From Eonycteris spelaea (taxonomy: Eukaryota; Chordata; Mammalia; Chiroptera; Pteropodidae), in the NCBI GenBank assembly GCA_003508835.1, contig PUFA01000081.1, forward strand, positions 7,812,001-7,876,000: a DNA stretch of 64,000 nucleotides, read 5' to 3'. Below, piece by piece: positions 23,386 to 35,700 of the stretch. The notes under the pieces were generated by a model. It was not told the DNA's origin. It did not search any database and was given only the letters and a program-made list of their open reading frames with translations. Every line of letters starts with the position of its first letter. The first letter of the stretch is position 1. The translations under genes and the position numbers were made by a program.

Positions 23386-24879
23386 ATCTCAGCTCTATTC
23401 TCCTGCTTGGACAGTGCATGCCATGATATGGTTTATACCTTAAAATAAGTGACAGTGGAGAAGACACAAAAAAGTGAAAGAAAGAAAGGATTCTCTAAGA
23501 AAGACAAATGAGGAAAATAAATAACAGACACAGGCTCCTTAATGAATGCCTCAGAGACAGAGTATAAAATGAATCCATGAAATTGTGCAAAGCATGACCG
23601 GGTGACACGTACTTGTGCATTCTTGTACATTGCTCCTCCTTCTCCCTTTAACTCTAGAAAGTTGTCCCACCTCATCCAGAAGGGAATTGTGGCTTAAATG
23701 GGGCTTAAGAACTGCTCAGACAAATCCATGAATTGCAGATAGATGGTTTAAGGAATTCAGAAGGGTTTTCAACCTTTGAGGTGATGTCAAGGAGAGACAA
23801 CTGAGTTCAGAAAACTCTTGCATTTTCTGGTTGGGGACTGAACACTGGGTTTGGCTGCTGACTGTCACCTGGGCAGGGCAGGAATTTCCTCAGGTCACCC
23901 CCAGGGATGCGATCATGAGTCACTGGTCACAAAGCATACATCTTCTCATTGATGCGCCCCGGGAAACGTTGCACTCTCTTTTTGCAGATGTGACTCATCT
24001 CCTCAGTGAGCCCACCAGTTACTACTGCTTGGATGGGAAATTCTTCTCTGTCATCTTGTTGGTTCTGTCTGTACAGGGAACACCCACATATCCACCACAT
24101 AGATTCTGCCATTGACATTTTGCTCAGTCTGCTTCATCACAGACCTTCCCAAGCCTTCTATCCATCCATTCATTTTATTTTTTGGTGTATTTCAAAGTAA
24201 GTTGCAGATATCAGCACACTGCACTCCCTAAACATTTCAACAATTTATGCCTTGATTTATTTTTAAAATTATCATTTTTGGTTTTGTTGCTTAAGCCGAT
24301 GCCCAAGGAAGTCACTGAGGGAGGCAGGAGGAATGAGGACAGGCCTTCTTTCCCAGTGGCTTTGCCCAAAGCCAAGGCAAGTCCTGGGGCATCATTTGGG
24401 AGGGAGTGTTGTGGCAGCCTGTCACATCTCCCGTTAGTCCACCTATGAGCTTAGCCATCTCTCCTCTTTCACCCCTTCTAAGACCTCACTGTGATCAGGA
24501 AGATAGCCTCAAAACTTGCAGGTTGGAAGCCTGCTGTGCTGAGTGACTCACCCAGTCTCCTCCACTTTCTGCCCTGGGTACTTTGTGCTTTCTCCTTTAT
24601 CAGACAGACTCCCAAGGGTCCAGGGTCCTTTAAAGCTGTCACTTCTGCATTCAGGTGAGCAGAGGAGAGGCAATGTGGAGAAGGTGGCTATGTGGCGTGA
24701 AGTTTGGCAAGGGTGTAGAGAGGTTGAAGGAGAATAGTATATGAGCAGGTCACTAAATGTCAAGCACCAAATCCCTTTGGACATTGGGCATGTGAGGAGC
24801 AGAGATTTGTGAGCCACGCTGGTTACCCTAGGCATTCTCCTCTTGGTTGAGATGGTGGCTGTCACCTGGTAAGATTAAA

Positions 24880-25075
24880 GGGAGGGCTGTGGGGTCAAAC
24901 AGATCTGGGTTTGGGTCTTCCACTTACTGGCTGGCTGATCAAGGGCCACTTCTGTAGCTTCTCTGGGCCTTAGTGTCCGCATCTGTAAAGTGGAAATAAT
25001 AGTACCTCACTTAGGGTATTGTTGTGAGGACGAAATGAAATAAGCAGTCAGCTTCATAAGCCCCCAGCAAAGAAG
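24880..25075 (+). repeat. MIR SINE
   Basis: Contains cagatctgggtttgggtctt, ccacttactggctggctgat, ttctctgggccttagtgtcc, gcatctgtaaagtggaaata and a tattgttgtgaggacgaaatg motif. Confidence 0.88.
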
Positions 25076-25569
25076 GTGGGGTCCATGAGAATTTGCGGGC
25101 CTGGATTTCTGCTGTGAGATGATATAAGAGAATTCATTGCTTTCTTTGCTTAGGAGCAAAGCACATCTTTGCATCCCCAGACAATGTTTATATGGACAGC
25201 TTGCACAGCTCCTCAAAGGCCCATGAGGAGGTAGTAGATTTCCCCTCCATTCTCACCCCTACTGCTGCCAAGAGAGGGAGACAGAGAGGCCTGCAGAGCC
25301 TGTGTCCCTGGGGATCGTCTGCTGGGTCTGGGAGATGAGTGTGAGCTCATGTGTAGTTTAAGCATCCTCCACCTTATGGGAACACTCATACTGGGATGGA
25401 GAGGAAGCTGGGGCTCTGGGATCAGTCTCGAATAGCTGACTTTTCTTCTGCTTCCCCTCCTGGGACACATTAACTCAGCTCCCAGACCACCCCCTCCCTG
25501 CCCCCAACCATTCTTTCTCAAGCCCAGAGTAATGAACCCTCTCTGGCCACTCAGCCCCTCCCACTGTAT

Positions 25570-25750
25570 ACAACATTTACTGAGCCAGGTGCCCGTGTGC
25601 AGTCTACACACATTGTCTCATCTCCAGAACAATGATGACAGCTTGGAGCTGTTGTTATCCCCACTGTACCCACGAATAAACTGAGGTTCAAAGAAGTAGC
25701 CTCCTCCCCCAGGTTGCCCAGCAGAGCTGGTGCTTAGCCAGATCTGTCCG
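25570..25750 (-). repeat. MIR SINE
   Basis: Minus-strand MIR: tttactgagccaggtgcccg, gttgttatccccactgtacc, aataaactgaggttcaaaga and a ggttgcccagcagagctgg motif. Confidence 0.8.
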
Positions 25751-25784
25751 ATTTTGTGGGAAGGTACTTGTCTGACTTTCTTTT

Positions 25785-25895
25785 CCTTATGCTTGCTAAA
25801 TTGCAAGCTCCTAAACAGGGGATGATGTCTTAATTATCTCTATATTCTCCATGCCTGATAGGCATAAGATGCTCAGAAAATGTTGCTGAGGGGAA
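25785..25895 (+). repeat. L2 LINE tail
   Basis: Contains gcaagctcctaaacagggga, a tgatgtcttaattatctcta motif, then catgcctgataggcataaga and tgctcagaaaatgttgctga. Confidence 0.7.
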
Positions 25896-26359
25896 CTGAC
25901 CCACTAACCATTAAGTTTCTAGCAGAAAACCTCAGAGATCTTCTACCTAACTTCCAATGCAACGTAGGAGCGTCCTCACTCCAACTCTAACTATTTGGTT
26001 ACCTCTAGCAACAGGAAGCTCATCTAAGGGCTAGAACTAGGGAGGAAGCTCTTCCACTACTGACTGACTGTTCCCACCCACTGGCTACCATGTGTCACCT
26101 CTGGGAGGCTCGTGAGGCAGGAATCTGAGTGCTCTTCATTGTCAGAATTCTATTTCACATGGAATTGAGTAGTATTTTCCCTCATTCTTCCTATGGCTAC
26201 CACAGGCATTTTCCCACTCAAAACTCTTAGCAGCTTCCAGCCAAAGATAAAGTGATTAATGAAATACCAGCTCTGTGAATCCATGGGTCCAGGAAGATGC
26301 ATTCCATCCCTCTCTCAGTCCTGGGCTTAGAGGCATTCCTCCCGGGCAACTTCGCACAG

Positions 26360-26490
26360 ACCTTTCTTTTCCCTACCTCTAGGCCTTTGCTGATACCATT
26401 TGCACCACTAGAATAGTCTTCCACTTCCTTCCAGCCTTCCAGGCCAGGACAAGTGCCAAAAATCCATTGAAAACATAAGTGTGGTGTTAT
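26360..26490 (+). repeat. L2 LINE fragment
   Basis: Weak match to the L2 segment ggcctttgcacatgctgttcc..: ctaggcctttgctgatacca, tttgcaccactagaatagtc, then ttccacttccttccagcc. Confidence 0.45.
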
Positions 26491-26849
26491 TGTTTTCTTC
26501 CCTTTATAAAGACTCACTGCCTCTTGTGTTTGACTTGAAGTTTGTCAGCGTGGGATGGGAGCTAAAACTCCTTGATGTCATTGTGTCTGGTGGGCTTTCA
26601 AGACCATAAGGTTGAAACACACCAAGGCAAATGAGCCTTAATCGGCATCTAAAACATATCCTTGCTGTATAAGCCTGTGATGCCAAGGCTAGGAGACTGC
26701 CTCTCTCACGTTTCAGCTCACTGAACTCTGATCGTTGATGGCCTTTTTCCACCATAGCTGGACTGAGGGGAAAAGAATATGGTGATTGACTAGCAGTATC
26801 TGCTATGAGAGGAGGAACGGGAGTGGGATGTGTGTGCCACATATTTGTC

Positions 26850-26920
26850 ATCTCTGTTGCAATCCAGTTTCCTTAGTTTACAGTTTAGAAAACTGAGGCC
26901 AAGGGAAAAGAACTTCAGGA
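26850..26920 (-). repeat. MIR SINE fragment
   Basis: Contains tccttagtttacagtttaga, then aaactgaggccaagggaaaa, the reversed MIR core. Confidence 0.65.
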
Positions 26921-27064
26921 AGAATACACGGGAACTTTCAGGCAACCTGGAATAGGAACCTAATGTCCAGACCCTTTTAGCCTCACACGTTCTCCACTTG
27001 ACCTGGTAGCTAGGACTCTGCATGAGCCCCGAATGCTCCTTCCTTTGTCCTCAGGTGAAGCAGC

Positions 27065-27260
27065 TGTGAGGCTTCAACAAATATTTTGTGAGTGATTACC
27101 ATGTGCCGGGCAGTGTGTAAAGTGCCAGGGAGGCATCAGTGAAAACAAAAACAAAACACAAAGCATGAAATTCCCTGCTCTCATGGAGCTTCTGTTCTTC
27201 TTGGAGGAGCTAGGCAATAAACACTGGCTATAATGATGTGATTAAAGGTATCAACTACTG
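27065..27260 (-). repeat. L2 LINE 3' end
   Basis: Reversed L2 tail and body: cttcaacaaatattttgtga, accatgtgccgggcagtgtg, ctgctctcatggagcttctg, ttcttggaggagctaggcaa and taaacactggc. Confidence 0.85.
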
Positions 27261-27594
27261 TGGGTAGAAGCAGAGGCAGCTACCTTCACCAACTATGGCT
27301 GTTTTCTTTTTCATTTCCTCCCAAGGGAGTCCTTCCTATAGGCTGGCGTGTGCACGGCAGCTTGTGGAGCATCCTGGCGTGCTGTTTCTTTCCCTGGCTC
27401 TCTGGTTATTTGAGGAGAGAAGATGTTATAGTGGGAGATGACAAAGCTTCATATCGGTTGCCTGCTCCGCTTGGGGTGTGGTGGGGAGCTGACATCTGGT
27501 TTGGCTCAGAAGGTCTTGGTCTGGTGCTCCCCTGGGAGGGTTATTTGGGTTCTTTCGCCCCACCACTGATGCCAGCTCAGAGTTCCCCTGCCTC

Positions 27595-27812
27595 AGTGGT
27601 TCTCAGCCTGACCTAGGTAGGGTCACTGCCCAGGGGTCACTGAGAAACATGTGAGGGTGTCATTCCGGTTTCCATGATGACTTAGGCCACCTCGAGCATT
27701 TAGAAAGTGGGAACCAGTGATGCTGAACCTCCTACAACGAATGATAGTCTTGCACAAAGAATCGTCTTATCCAAAATGCCGATAGCATCCCCATAGAGGA
27801 ATACTGTCGGGA
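27595..27812 (+). mobile_element. MER20-like hAT-Charlie element, diverged
   Basis: Starts cagtggttctcagcctgacc. Later motifs cctcctacaacgaatgatag, gcacaaagaatcgtcttatc and caaaatgccgatagcatccc follow the MER20-type order, with more divergence than the copy at 15.6 kb. Confidence 0.6.
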
Positions 27813-29264
27813 GAAGACTTTGGCCTAAAATATAGGCCCCTGAGGCTGCACAGACAGTTCCAGGAAAAGTTCAGGCCTGAGATTGTGCCATCCTTGGGCC
27901 TTGCCGCGCACTTATCCTCACTCTGAATCTCCTCTGCGTAGTCCGTTGGTAAAATTGTGCCTGATTATCTCATGCAATGGATTAAGGGATAGTCATGCAC
28001 AGCCCCCCAGGGTTCTACCATTTAAGGCATGGAGGTCATTGCCATCGGCCCAGTGCCAGCAACCACCCGTCCACTCCCTCTGTGCTCTGTGACTGGGACA
28101 TGGCTGTCTAGCCTCCGGGCAAAGGCCCAGCCACAGTGACCCCACTCCCTGCTCCACACAAAAACGGGCCACGAGGGTCAGCCTACACACCCAGGCTCCC
28201 CTCCACAGAACTGAACAGCTCCTCACCGCCCACAGTGCAGCCCTTCAGCCCAGTGACACTTTACTGGCAGGGCCTCTGGCGGGGCCCCAGTCAGCCCCCG
28301 GGGCTGGCTGCCCAGGGAAGTGCTTGGCGCTGGAGCCAGAGGCTGCAGAACATATTTCCAGCGGGGCTTCCAGGCCAAGAGCCTCTGCCCCTTCCCACCA
28401 CTGTTCCCCGCTGGCCTTGCCGCCTGCCCAGTGCATTAGCATTTAAATATATCCAGAGTCCTCTCCCCTCAAGTTTGCTCCCCCCATTGAGTCCACTAGG
28501 GAGGGAGCATTTGAATCCTCCTCCCTCAGACTCCTTTCCTCATAATGGCCATACTGTATTCATCAGCTTCTGTATGTGGCATTAGCCGAAAGAAGGAGAG
28601 AGGGCGCCTAGCAACCCGGAGGGGGCTGAGAAAGAGGTGGGAAGGAAGTGATTTTCATGTAATTATTCACTTCTACAAAAGCCGTTGTCAGGTACACACT
28701 GGAAACACAGCTGTTGTATTATTCTCCTAACCTACTTTTAATCTTTTGAGAATCTTTACCAATATAAAAGGCAAAAAGAAAGAGCTTAGTTCAGCCATTT
28801 TCTGCCAAGCCACATAAGTTACGTTTTTGCCTCAGTCGAAGTCTTCATTTACAAAAGTTGTGTGTTTGTGTGTCTGTGTGTGGCTATCTGTTTGAAAAGA
28901 AAACGTTAAAGAAGTAAAAGGCCACCAAGCCCTGTTCTGGCTCCTTGGATCCAAACACCACGTGCACTGTTGGGTCTGGCAGTTTTCACACATCTTGACC
29001 AGGCACTGGGACAGCAAGGAGCCTGGGGGCAGTAAGATGTTGGCTTCTTCTGCCCCTCACTGCTATACCCATGCTCACTGCCCTGAAGGCAGGTGAATCT
29101 GCTACCATGTTTGGTGCTGCTCAGAATCTGATTAGTTCACTTGGTGGGAAGGGGACTTAGATGGTGGGAAAGTTATAGGAGCTTATTTTAATAGTAGTTG
29201 AGAAGCGTTAGCCACCTGAAGAAATCAGATTAAGGAAATTCTACCAGATCCCCCACCATGTACC

Positions 29265-29400
29265 TTACATTCATCATGTCTTACTTTCACGAACAAGGAA
29301 TTGAGTCTCAACGAGGTGAAGTAACTTGCCTGGGATTGCACAGCAAGTTAAGTGGAAAAGCAGGCTCCGATCCAGGTTGGCCTGGATCTTTCCATTAAGC
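29265..29400 (-). repeat. MIR SINE
   Basis: Contains aaggaattgagtctcaacga, ggtgaagtaacttgcctggg, attgcacagcaagttaagtg and a caggctccgatccagg motif. Confidence 0.8.
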
Positions 29401-29559
29401 CCCAGCTAGGCTTGGAACCAGGCACCTAACAAAAGTCATCTCATTTCATTTAGTCCCTTCTGCCTGGTACTTCAGTGCCTCTCTCTTCTGAGGGCAGGGC
29501 AGGTTCTGGAAAGCTGCTCCAGAGGTTCATTGGTCCTTAAGTCCAAAGGGACTTCTCAC

Positions 29560-29720
29560 ACAGTAGCTAGTGTGTATGGACAAGTGACTTTACTTTTCCG
29601 GGTTTTAATTTTGTCATCTATAAGAAGGGATAATAATAGCACACTTTGAAGCACCCTATAAAGCACTTAAACAGGCCTGGTATGTCATAGGCACTGACAG
29701 GTGAGCTGGTGTCGTGATTA
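29560..29720 (+). repeat. MIR SINE, 3' two thirds
   Basis: Contains caagtgactttacttttccg, ttttgtcatctataagaagg, gataataatagcacactttg and ctataaagcacttaaacagg. Confidence 0.75.
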
Positions 29721-30114
29721 ACAGCGTCACCATCATGACATACGTCCTTTGCCGGTGCTTTCACGGTAGGATGAGTTAATACTGCTCACGTCAGAGACCT
29801 CAAAGAGCCAGGACAGCAAACACCACCAATGCTAGGGCACAGAGATGGAAGGCCCTCCCACTGGTACTGCCTTAATGACTAGCGAGGCACTGCCCTTCTC
29901 CTCTGATGGGTGGCTCTGTTTGTAGACCTGAAGGCACATGTCTAGGGGAGTTTCTCTCTGTAGCCTGTGCTGCCTTAGACACTGTGGAAAATCACACTCC
30001 ACTTCCAATGCCCTTTCAGCTCCCCAGGCAGCAACCATACCTTCATGGAGCAGGCCCTGGCCCCCACAGCCCTGCACCCTCATCGCCCATAGTCCCCTAC
30101 TCGCTCCCCTCCCC

Positions 30115-30245
30115 AGATGTTTTGTTATAGCTTATCTTCCTTTGTGTGTGGTCTGTTCCTCCTGCTATACTGGAAGCTTCCTGAGGGAGCTCCTGGAATT
30201 GTGTCTGACACATCAAGGACACTTAGTGCACATTTATTATGGGAA
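30115..30245 (+). repeat. L2 LINE tail
   Basis: Contains tactggaagcttcctgaggg, then attgtgtctgacacatcaag and gacacttagtgcacatttat. Confidence 0.65.
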
Positions 30246-30314
30246 GAAAAATGGAAGTAGTTTTTTTTTTTTTTCTTTCAGTTGTTTGAAGACCAGCATA
30301 TCCTGGGAAGGAAT

Positions 30315-30460
30315 CACTGTTGACTAAGCACCTACTGTTTACTAGAGCTTATGGCTGGGTTTCTGAGCACTTCCTCCACACTCTCCAAGAGCTAGGCACT
30401 GTCTGAATCTTCGTTTCATGCACATTATCTTATTAATCTTTTACGGGTGGGAAAGAGAGG
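30315..30460 (-). repeat. MIR or L2 fragment
   Basis: Contains tgactaagcacctactgttt, then gagctaggcactgtctgaat and atgcacattatcttattaat, as in the LINE-like end of a reversed MIR. Confidence 0.5.
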
Positions 30461-31419
30461 GAAATGCTAACTACATATGCACAATGACCTTACCCTGACC
30501 TCCTCAGTTGGATAAGTGACCTCTCTCCAAGGTGAAAAAAAACATGAAACTTTCTCCCCCAAACTTCTACGAGATTAGGCATTCTACTTACATGGTCAAG
30601 GTGGGAATGCAGGAAGAAGGTGAGAGTAATTCTACCCATACACACACGTGTCTCTAACCTGAAGATAATGGTGGCCACCTCAGGACAGTATGGGTCACAG
30701 GACATAAGAAGGTGCTTCGTAAACTAGAATGTGCTGTCTGTGTGGCCTGGGGCAGTCTATACTGAGCATCCATCATGATAACTGTAGCTTCTGAGTATGG
30801 GTAGAGAAGTATCTGTCCTTGTCCATCCATCCTTCCTTACCTCTTCCAGTTAATGATATTGAGGATATTTCGTGCCATCCAGTGCTGGGCCCTGAGGGTC
30901 TAGCTGTGAAGGCAGGTTACATCCCGATCCATTGCTTTCTGCTTCTATGTACCAGGGCTCATTGGAACAGTTGCCCTGAAAGAGTTGAGGTTGCCCCAGA
31001 GCTGGAGGAAAGGACCACCTCTCTTCTAAGGGGCTCCGCTCCCCTGTTCCCATGCAAATCTGTCCTCCAAACCTCTGAATGTGGACCGCCCACAGCCGCC
31101 CTGCCAGAACGCCCCCCATTCATTGCTGCAGAACATGGGGAGTGATCCGTTTCTCAGCTACTGACCCAGCTTCCTTGAGGTTTGTTTTGTGGAGACTATT
31201 TTCCCTTCAAATTGTGTTGAGAAATAGGAAGCCCTTTCTCTGCTGAGCTGCCCCCTTTGTAGCGTCCTGGGACATGCTGGTCAATGGGGCTCAGTTGCCT
31301 GGTCTTCCTTTCATTGGGGTGGGGTTGCCTTTGTCCTGTCTGACTTGACAGCCACAGAGCTGTTTAAATCCCAGCTGAGACTCCAGACCTACCCAGCACA
31401 CCAGGAGGCCTTGGTTTTT

Positions 31420-31464
31420 CTCTGTAAAACCTGGAGCCAGAATGCCTTGGGTTCAAACCTGAGA

Positions 31465-31531
<67 letters not shown>

Positions 31532-31670
31532 ATTAGTTGCTTGACCTTTTGTGGGTCCGTTTCCTCTTGTATAAAAATGGAGATGACAATACTTACCTTA
31601 GTGGCATGGCTATATAAATTACAAGATTGTGTGCATGAAAGCATAAACAGATAGTAGGTTTTCAACAAAT
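31420..31670 (+). repeat. MIR SINE carrying a CT microsatellite
   Basis: The MIR head (ctggagccagaatgccttgg, gttcaaacctgaga) is separated from the MIR body (ttgcttgaccttttgtgggt, ccgtttcctcttgtataaaa, atggagatgacaatacttac) by a CT run. The run sits where MIRs carry a ctctgccactt motif. Confidence 0.85.
31465..31530. repeat. CT microsatellite
   Basis: A 66-base pure pyrimidine tract of ct units with two cct slips. The long reverse frame of Arg-Glu repeats across it is an artefact. Confidence 0.95.
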
Positions 31671-31884
31671 ATCATCTCAAGTTTCCCACATCTTAAGGCA
31701 TTCACAAACTGACAGAAGGATTCTTGAATGTTCTTTTAGCCTGCTTCATTAGCCTCTCTATTCTACTTTTGTTAAGTCATTCCAAAGGCAACCATGATCT
31801 TGTTTGATCTCTGGGTCTCTGTGGAATTCCTAAAGAATAAAGTAGCCTGAGGTGGAGTAGACATGGGACAATGCCTGTAGTAGA

Positions 31885-32285
31885 AATAATGCTATGTGTT
31901 CACCAACCATTTCTTGTTTCTCTTTCTGGGTAAATGGGAGGACTACATTTCCCAGACTTCTTTGCCTTTAGGTTGGGTCCACGTGATTTGTTTCTGGTCA
32001 ATGGTGTATGGGCATCTCTCAGGCCTGGCTCTTAAAATTTCCCAAGCAAATCTCCAGCTCTCTGTTCCTCTGCCTCATAGATTGTGTTGACATGGAAGTA
32101 TCATAAGGTAGGAAGGCTTGCATTGCTTAGTCATTGGGTAGAAGAGAGCCTTTTCACAGTCTGCATCTGGATTTGTGTAGGCAAGAAATAAACTTCTATT
32201 ATGCTAAGCCACTGAGATTTTGTAGTTTATTGTTTAATCCAGCATAGCCTATCAGTAATTATCTTAACAAATATAGTAGTTTCCT
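31885..32285 (+). mobile_element. MLT1-type MaLR LTR
   Basis: LTR-like sequence with gggaggactacatttcccag and gggtccacgtgatttgtttc early, and ggcaagaaataaacttctat followed by a taagccactgagatttt motif near its 3' end, including a polyadenylation-type aataaa. It is a solitary, old LTR of the non-autonomous ERVL-MaLR group with no coding content. Confidence 0.65.
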
Positions 32286-32889
32286 AATGAGTTAATTCAT
32301 TCTTTCCCAGACTTAGGGGGAAGGCAGACAATTGAGACCCTGTTGCATTTTCACAACCACAGGCAAATGTTTAAGACCAAAGACACACATCAGTTATGCC
32401 AGTCTTTTAAGGAGTTTAATGATGCAGACACTATGTGAAGATATATTATGCTGCTTTGTGAGACTTTTTCACAGAAATCTAATTCTGAAAGTTTGGAAGC
32501 TCTGCATGCCCAATGAGCCTATGTCTCAGCAGAAAAGTTGATATCAATCAACATGGGTTTTCCGAATGTAGAAAATAGAAAATGCCAATGAAGAAAGTTT
32601 TGAATCTGGAGTCAGGGAGGTGTTAAGTTATGGCTAAAATTCTGATGACTTTTCTGATGTCTCTCTAGCCCAGATCCTCACATATAGTCCTAGACTTTCC
32701 ATCTGTCTCCTGCGCATCTCACTCAGATGTCTCAAACTTGTTTGCCCAGAACTATACTTACCTATTTTCCTGCTTTACACTTCCAGCCTCCCTTAAAAAA
32801 CTGACTCATCTTCTATTGTCACACTCACCCACCAATTTCTCAACTCTGGGTATTCTGCTACCTCCATTTTGACCAATTTTATTTATCTG

Positions 32890-34770
32890 CCCTCTAAAGA
32901 TTTCTTGAGAACCAAGGAAACAAGATGGCATGAGAAAAAAAAGGAGGGAGGATTTTTTTTAATTGCCCAGAATCTCTCCACATATCAGAAAAACTAAGAT
33001 AGTAAAATAAACAACAAACAAACCCTATGGACAGTACCTTCAGCCTAACTGGGTGACTCCATTACCCACAAATGTGAACAGATGGAGCCAAACACTAACA
33101 GCAATAACATCGTCGTGATATCAACTCTGTGGGATGAGATGAAATGAAGATGAAGGCAAAGGGAATTCAGAAGGTTGCATTCAGGAAACCCCAAAATCTC
33201 TAACATGTACTCACCCCCAGGAGGAGAGGACTCTGAGAATAGAAGCTTGGTGGAACTATCTGAGGATGCCAGCCAAAACTTAGGGGGGTGATATGTAGGC
33301 TCCAAGACATGGGTGAGTGGCAGAGGACTGTGGGAAGTTCGGGCAGCGATCTGGGACCTGAGAGCTCTAGGGACTGACCAGCTGAAGTTCCATGGCCAGA
33401 GGACCTCACATTGAGGAGAAAACACTGAAAACAGAACCCAAATTAAGCAGGACAGAGACGGACAGAGACACTAAAGGAAACAAAAGGAGACATTTTGCCT
33501 AGGATTGGGGGAAGGGAATAGAGCAATAATTTCAGAAAGTACTGAATGCAGTTATAGTTTTGAAGACTTTTTGGTAATAACAGAAGAAGTAACCATAGAA
33601 CTGTGAGGCTAAAACATCTACCCCGGATTACTACTATTCCTCTATACAAAACCCGCTTCTAAGAGTAAAAGAAAAGGCATCTCACCTACACATGAGCAAC
33701 AGAAAAGAATTATGGGCAAATCCTACGCAAAGCCATTATAAGAAAACTTATGAACAGACTAGTGTTCCAACTGATAATGAATGCATTCCACAAAAATCAT
33801 AAAATGTCTAAATACTGTAACTTAATATTTTTTAAAAGAACTAAAAGAAATTAAGAAGCCAACAGATCCTTTGGAACAATAGTATAAGTGAAATTGTTAG
33901 AAAGTTTGAAAAAACAGCTTACAGAAGGAAAAATATTTCAGGAGAAATAACTAAATAGTGGAATAAAGGAGTGAATAGATACCATGAATAATATCATAAG
34001 GTAAAAAGAGAATGGAAAGGAGGAAAATAAAGTCAGAAATAAGGAAAGAGATTTAAAAAAAAAAAGTGATAAGTACAGAAGACAAAGAAGATCCAACATA
34101 CAAATTCCCAAAGAAGAAATCTGAGGCAATGGAAGAGACCAAATACTGGAAATGGATATTTAAGAGAAAATTTGAATTCGCATCTTCAAGAACACCACAA
34201 GCCTGGGAAAGTCAACATAGAATAGTCAACATTAAAACATATTCTAATAAAATTATTGAACTTTAAAGAGAAAGGAAAAATCCTGTTGATCATTCAGACA
34301 AAAAAAAAAACACACATGTTTTATAAAGGAAAACAAATTAGAGTGGCATCAAACTTTTCTCCAGCAGCTCTCTGTGCCAGGAGATAACTAAGCAACATAC
34401 CCAAGATTCTAAGGAAAAGGAAAAGAGAACCAAGGATTTTATATATAGCTAATTTACAGAGGACTTTACTAGAAAGCAAGCTACAGACAAGCAAATTGAC
34501 TGGAGTATTAACGTAAAGACTGGGAGTGAGCATTAAACCTATAGAACTAAATAGTAGCTAAAAGGGAAATAATACCTAATGGTTGTGTGTTATAGTAATG
34601 CAAGTACAAGTTTTCAAAAACTGGAAGAGAATGTGTGTATATGAAAGGTAGAATAAATTCACAGATTGCCTTTAAGTATTTATAGGAAACAAATGAATAT
34701 TTTTTCAGATTAGATCCTAGAGGAAAGAGAAGCAAGAGAAATAGAGGCTACTGGCTAATATCAATATTCT
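32890..34770 (+). mobile_element. HAL1 (ORF1-only L1 relative), decayed
   Basis: Starts with a caagatggcatgagaaaaaa type 5' end. Later come agattaagaagcc..gatcctttgg-like, gacaaagaagatccaacata and caaacttttctccagcagct motifs, typical of the ORF1 C-terminal part of HAL1. No reverse transcriptase follows. The frame is broken by many stops, so the protein is not made. Confidence 0.65.
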
Positions 34771-34939
34771 TTATGGTAAGAAACCAACAGACATTGCCAA
34801 AATGGAGAAGAACAAAAGGTATTGTATAAAGGTATTGATTTAATGATAACTACCAGAATAACAATGACAGGCTTTTTTTCTACAGAGGTAGGAGAGCAAG
34901 AGGGAAAAGTCATTTGAGAACACATTCTCCTCTCACATT

Positions 34940-35220
34940 GAACCTCTAGGCCCAATATGTCCCATCTCATCACTTCTCCAGTGTTTAAATGTGTGCTTCC
35001 TCCAGACAGCCTTCTCTGATTGCCCTAGCACATGTTAATTTCCCTCCCATCGCCATCCCCACATCTACCACTCCTAGGTACTGGGTACCTTGTTCTCTGA
35101 ACACTTTGTCTTATCTTACCAGCAGACGAGATGGAGTGTACATGTATCATTGTACAGTACCTCTTTCACAATCTGGCAAGGATTCTGCACACAGAAGGCA
35201 CTCAATAAATGGTGGTTCAT
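34940..35220 (+). repeat. L2 LINE 3' end
   Basis: Contains gcttcctccagacagccttc, tctgattgccctagcacatg, ctctgaacactttgtcttat, ctgcacacagaaggcactca and ataaatggtgg. Confidence 0.8.
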
Positions 35221-35239
35221 CAGTAATTTAGGATTATTG

Positions 35240-35700
35240 AGGGATCTGGGCTTACCGCCTCTAGGTTTTTCTAACAGCTTAATGTTGCTATTGGTCAGAA
35301 TTCTTTCAATTTGAAGTGACAGTAATTCCATTCAAATTGACTTAAGAAAAAAGAAGCCTCTGAAATTGAAACGTTCTCAGGTATGTCTGATTTCAGGTAT
35401 GGTTGGACCCAGGGACTCAAGTCTTACCACCAATATCAGTCTTTCTTTGTTCTAGATTCTGCTTTCCTTTGCACTGGCTTTATTCTCAGGCAGGTTGTTC
35501 TTTTCCCTTGTGGTCAGTGATTACCCCTAGCAGTTACAAACTTAACATCCCCAGGAAAAAAGAATGTGTCCCATCTGCAATGGCTCCACTGAAAGTCCCC
35601 AAATTAAGTTTCATTGCCTTGGTTTGCATCATATGCTCATCCCCCAACCCAATAGTTGTGGCCAAGAGAAACGCTTTGATAGGCCAGGCATGGGTCATGT
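35240..35700. repeat. Old interspersed repeat, family uncertain
   Basis: Motifs such as ggacccagggactcaagtct, ttattctcaggcaggttgtt, gccttggtttgcatcatatg and aggccaggcatgggtcatgt recur across mammalian introns in this order. I cannot assign the family without a library search. Confidence 0.4.

Noticed and set aside
24180..24300. Possible old L1 3' end (ttcaaagtaagttgcagata)
   Set aside because: A single motif with no continuation on either side.
25905..26110. Possible reversed L3/CR1 fragment
   Set aside because: The run gaagctcttccactactgac resembles the reversed L3 motif, but only over about 40 bases.
28136..28585. 149-codon Pro/Ser/Leu-rich open frame
   Set aside because: Composition follows the C-rich DNA. 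No splice-supported structure or conserved motif, so not called a gene.
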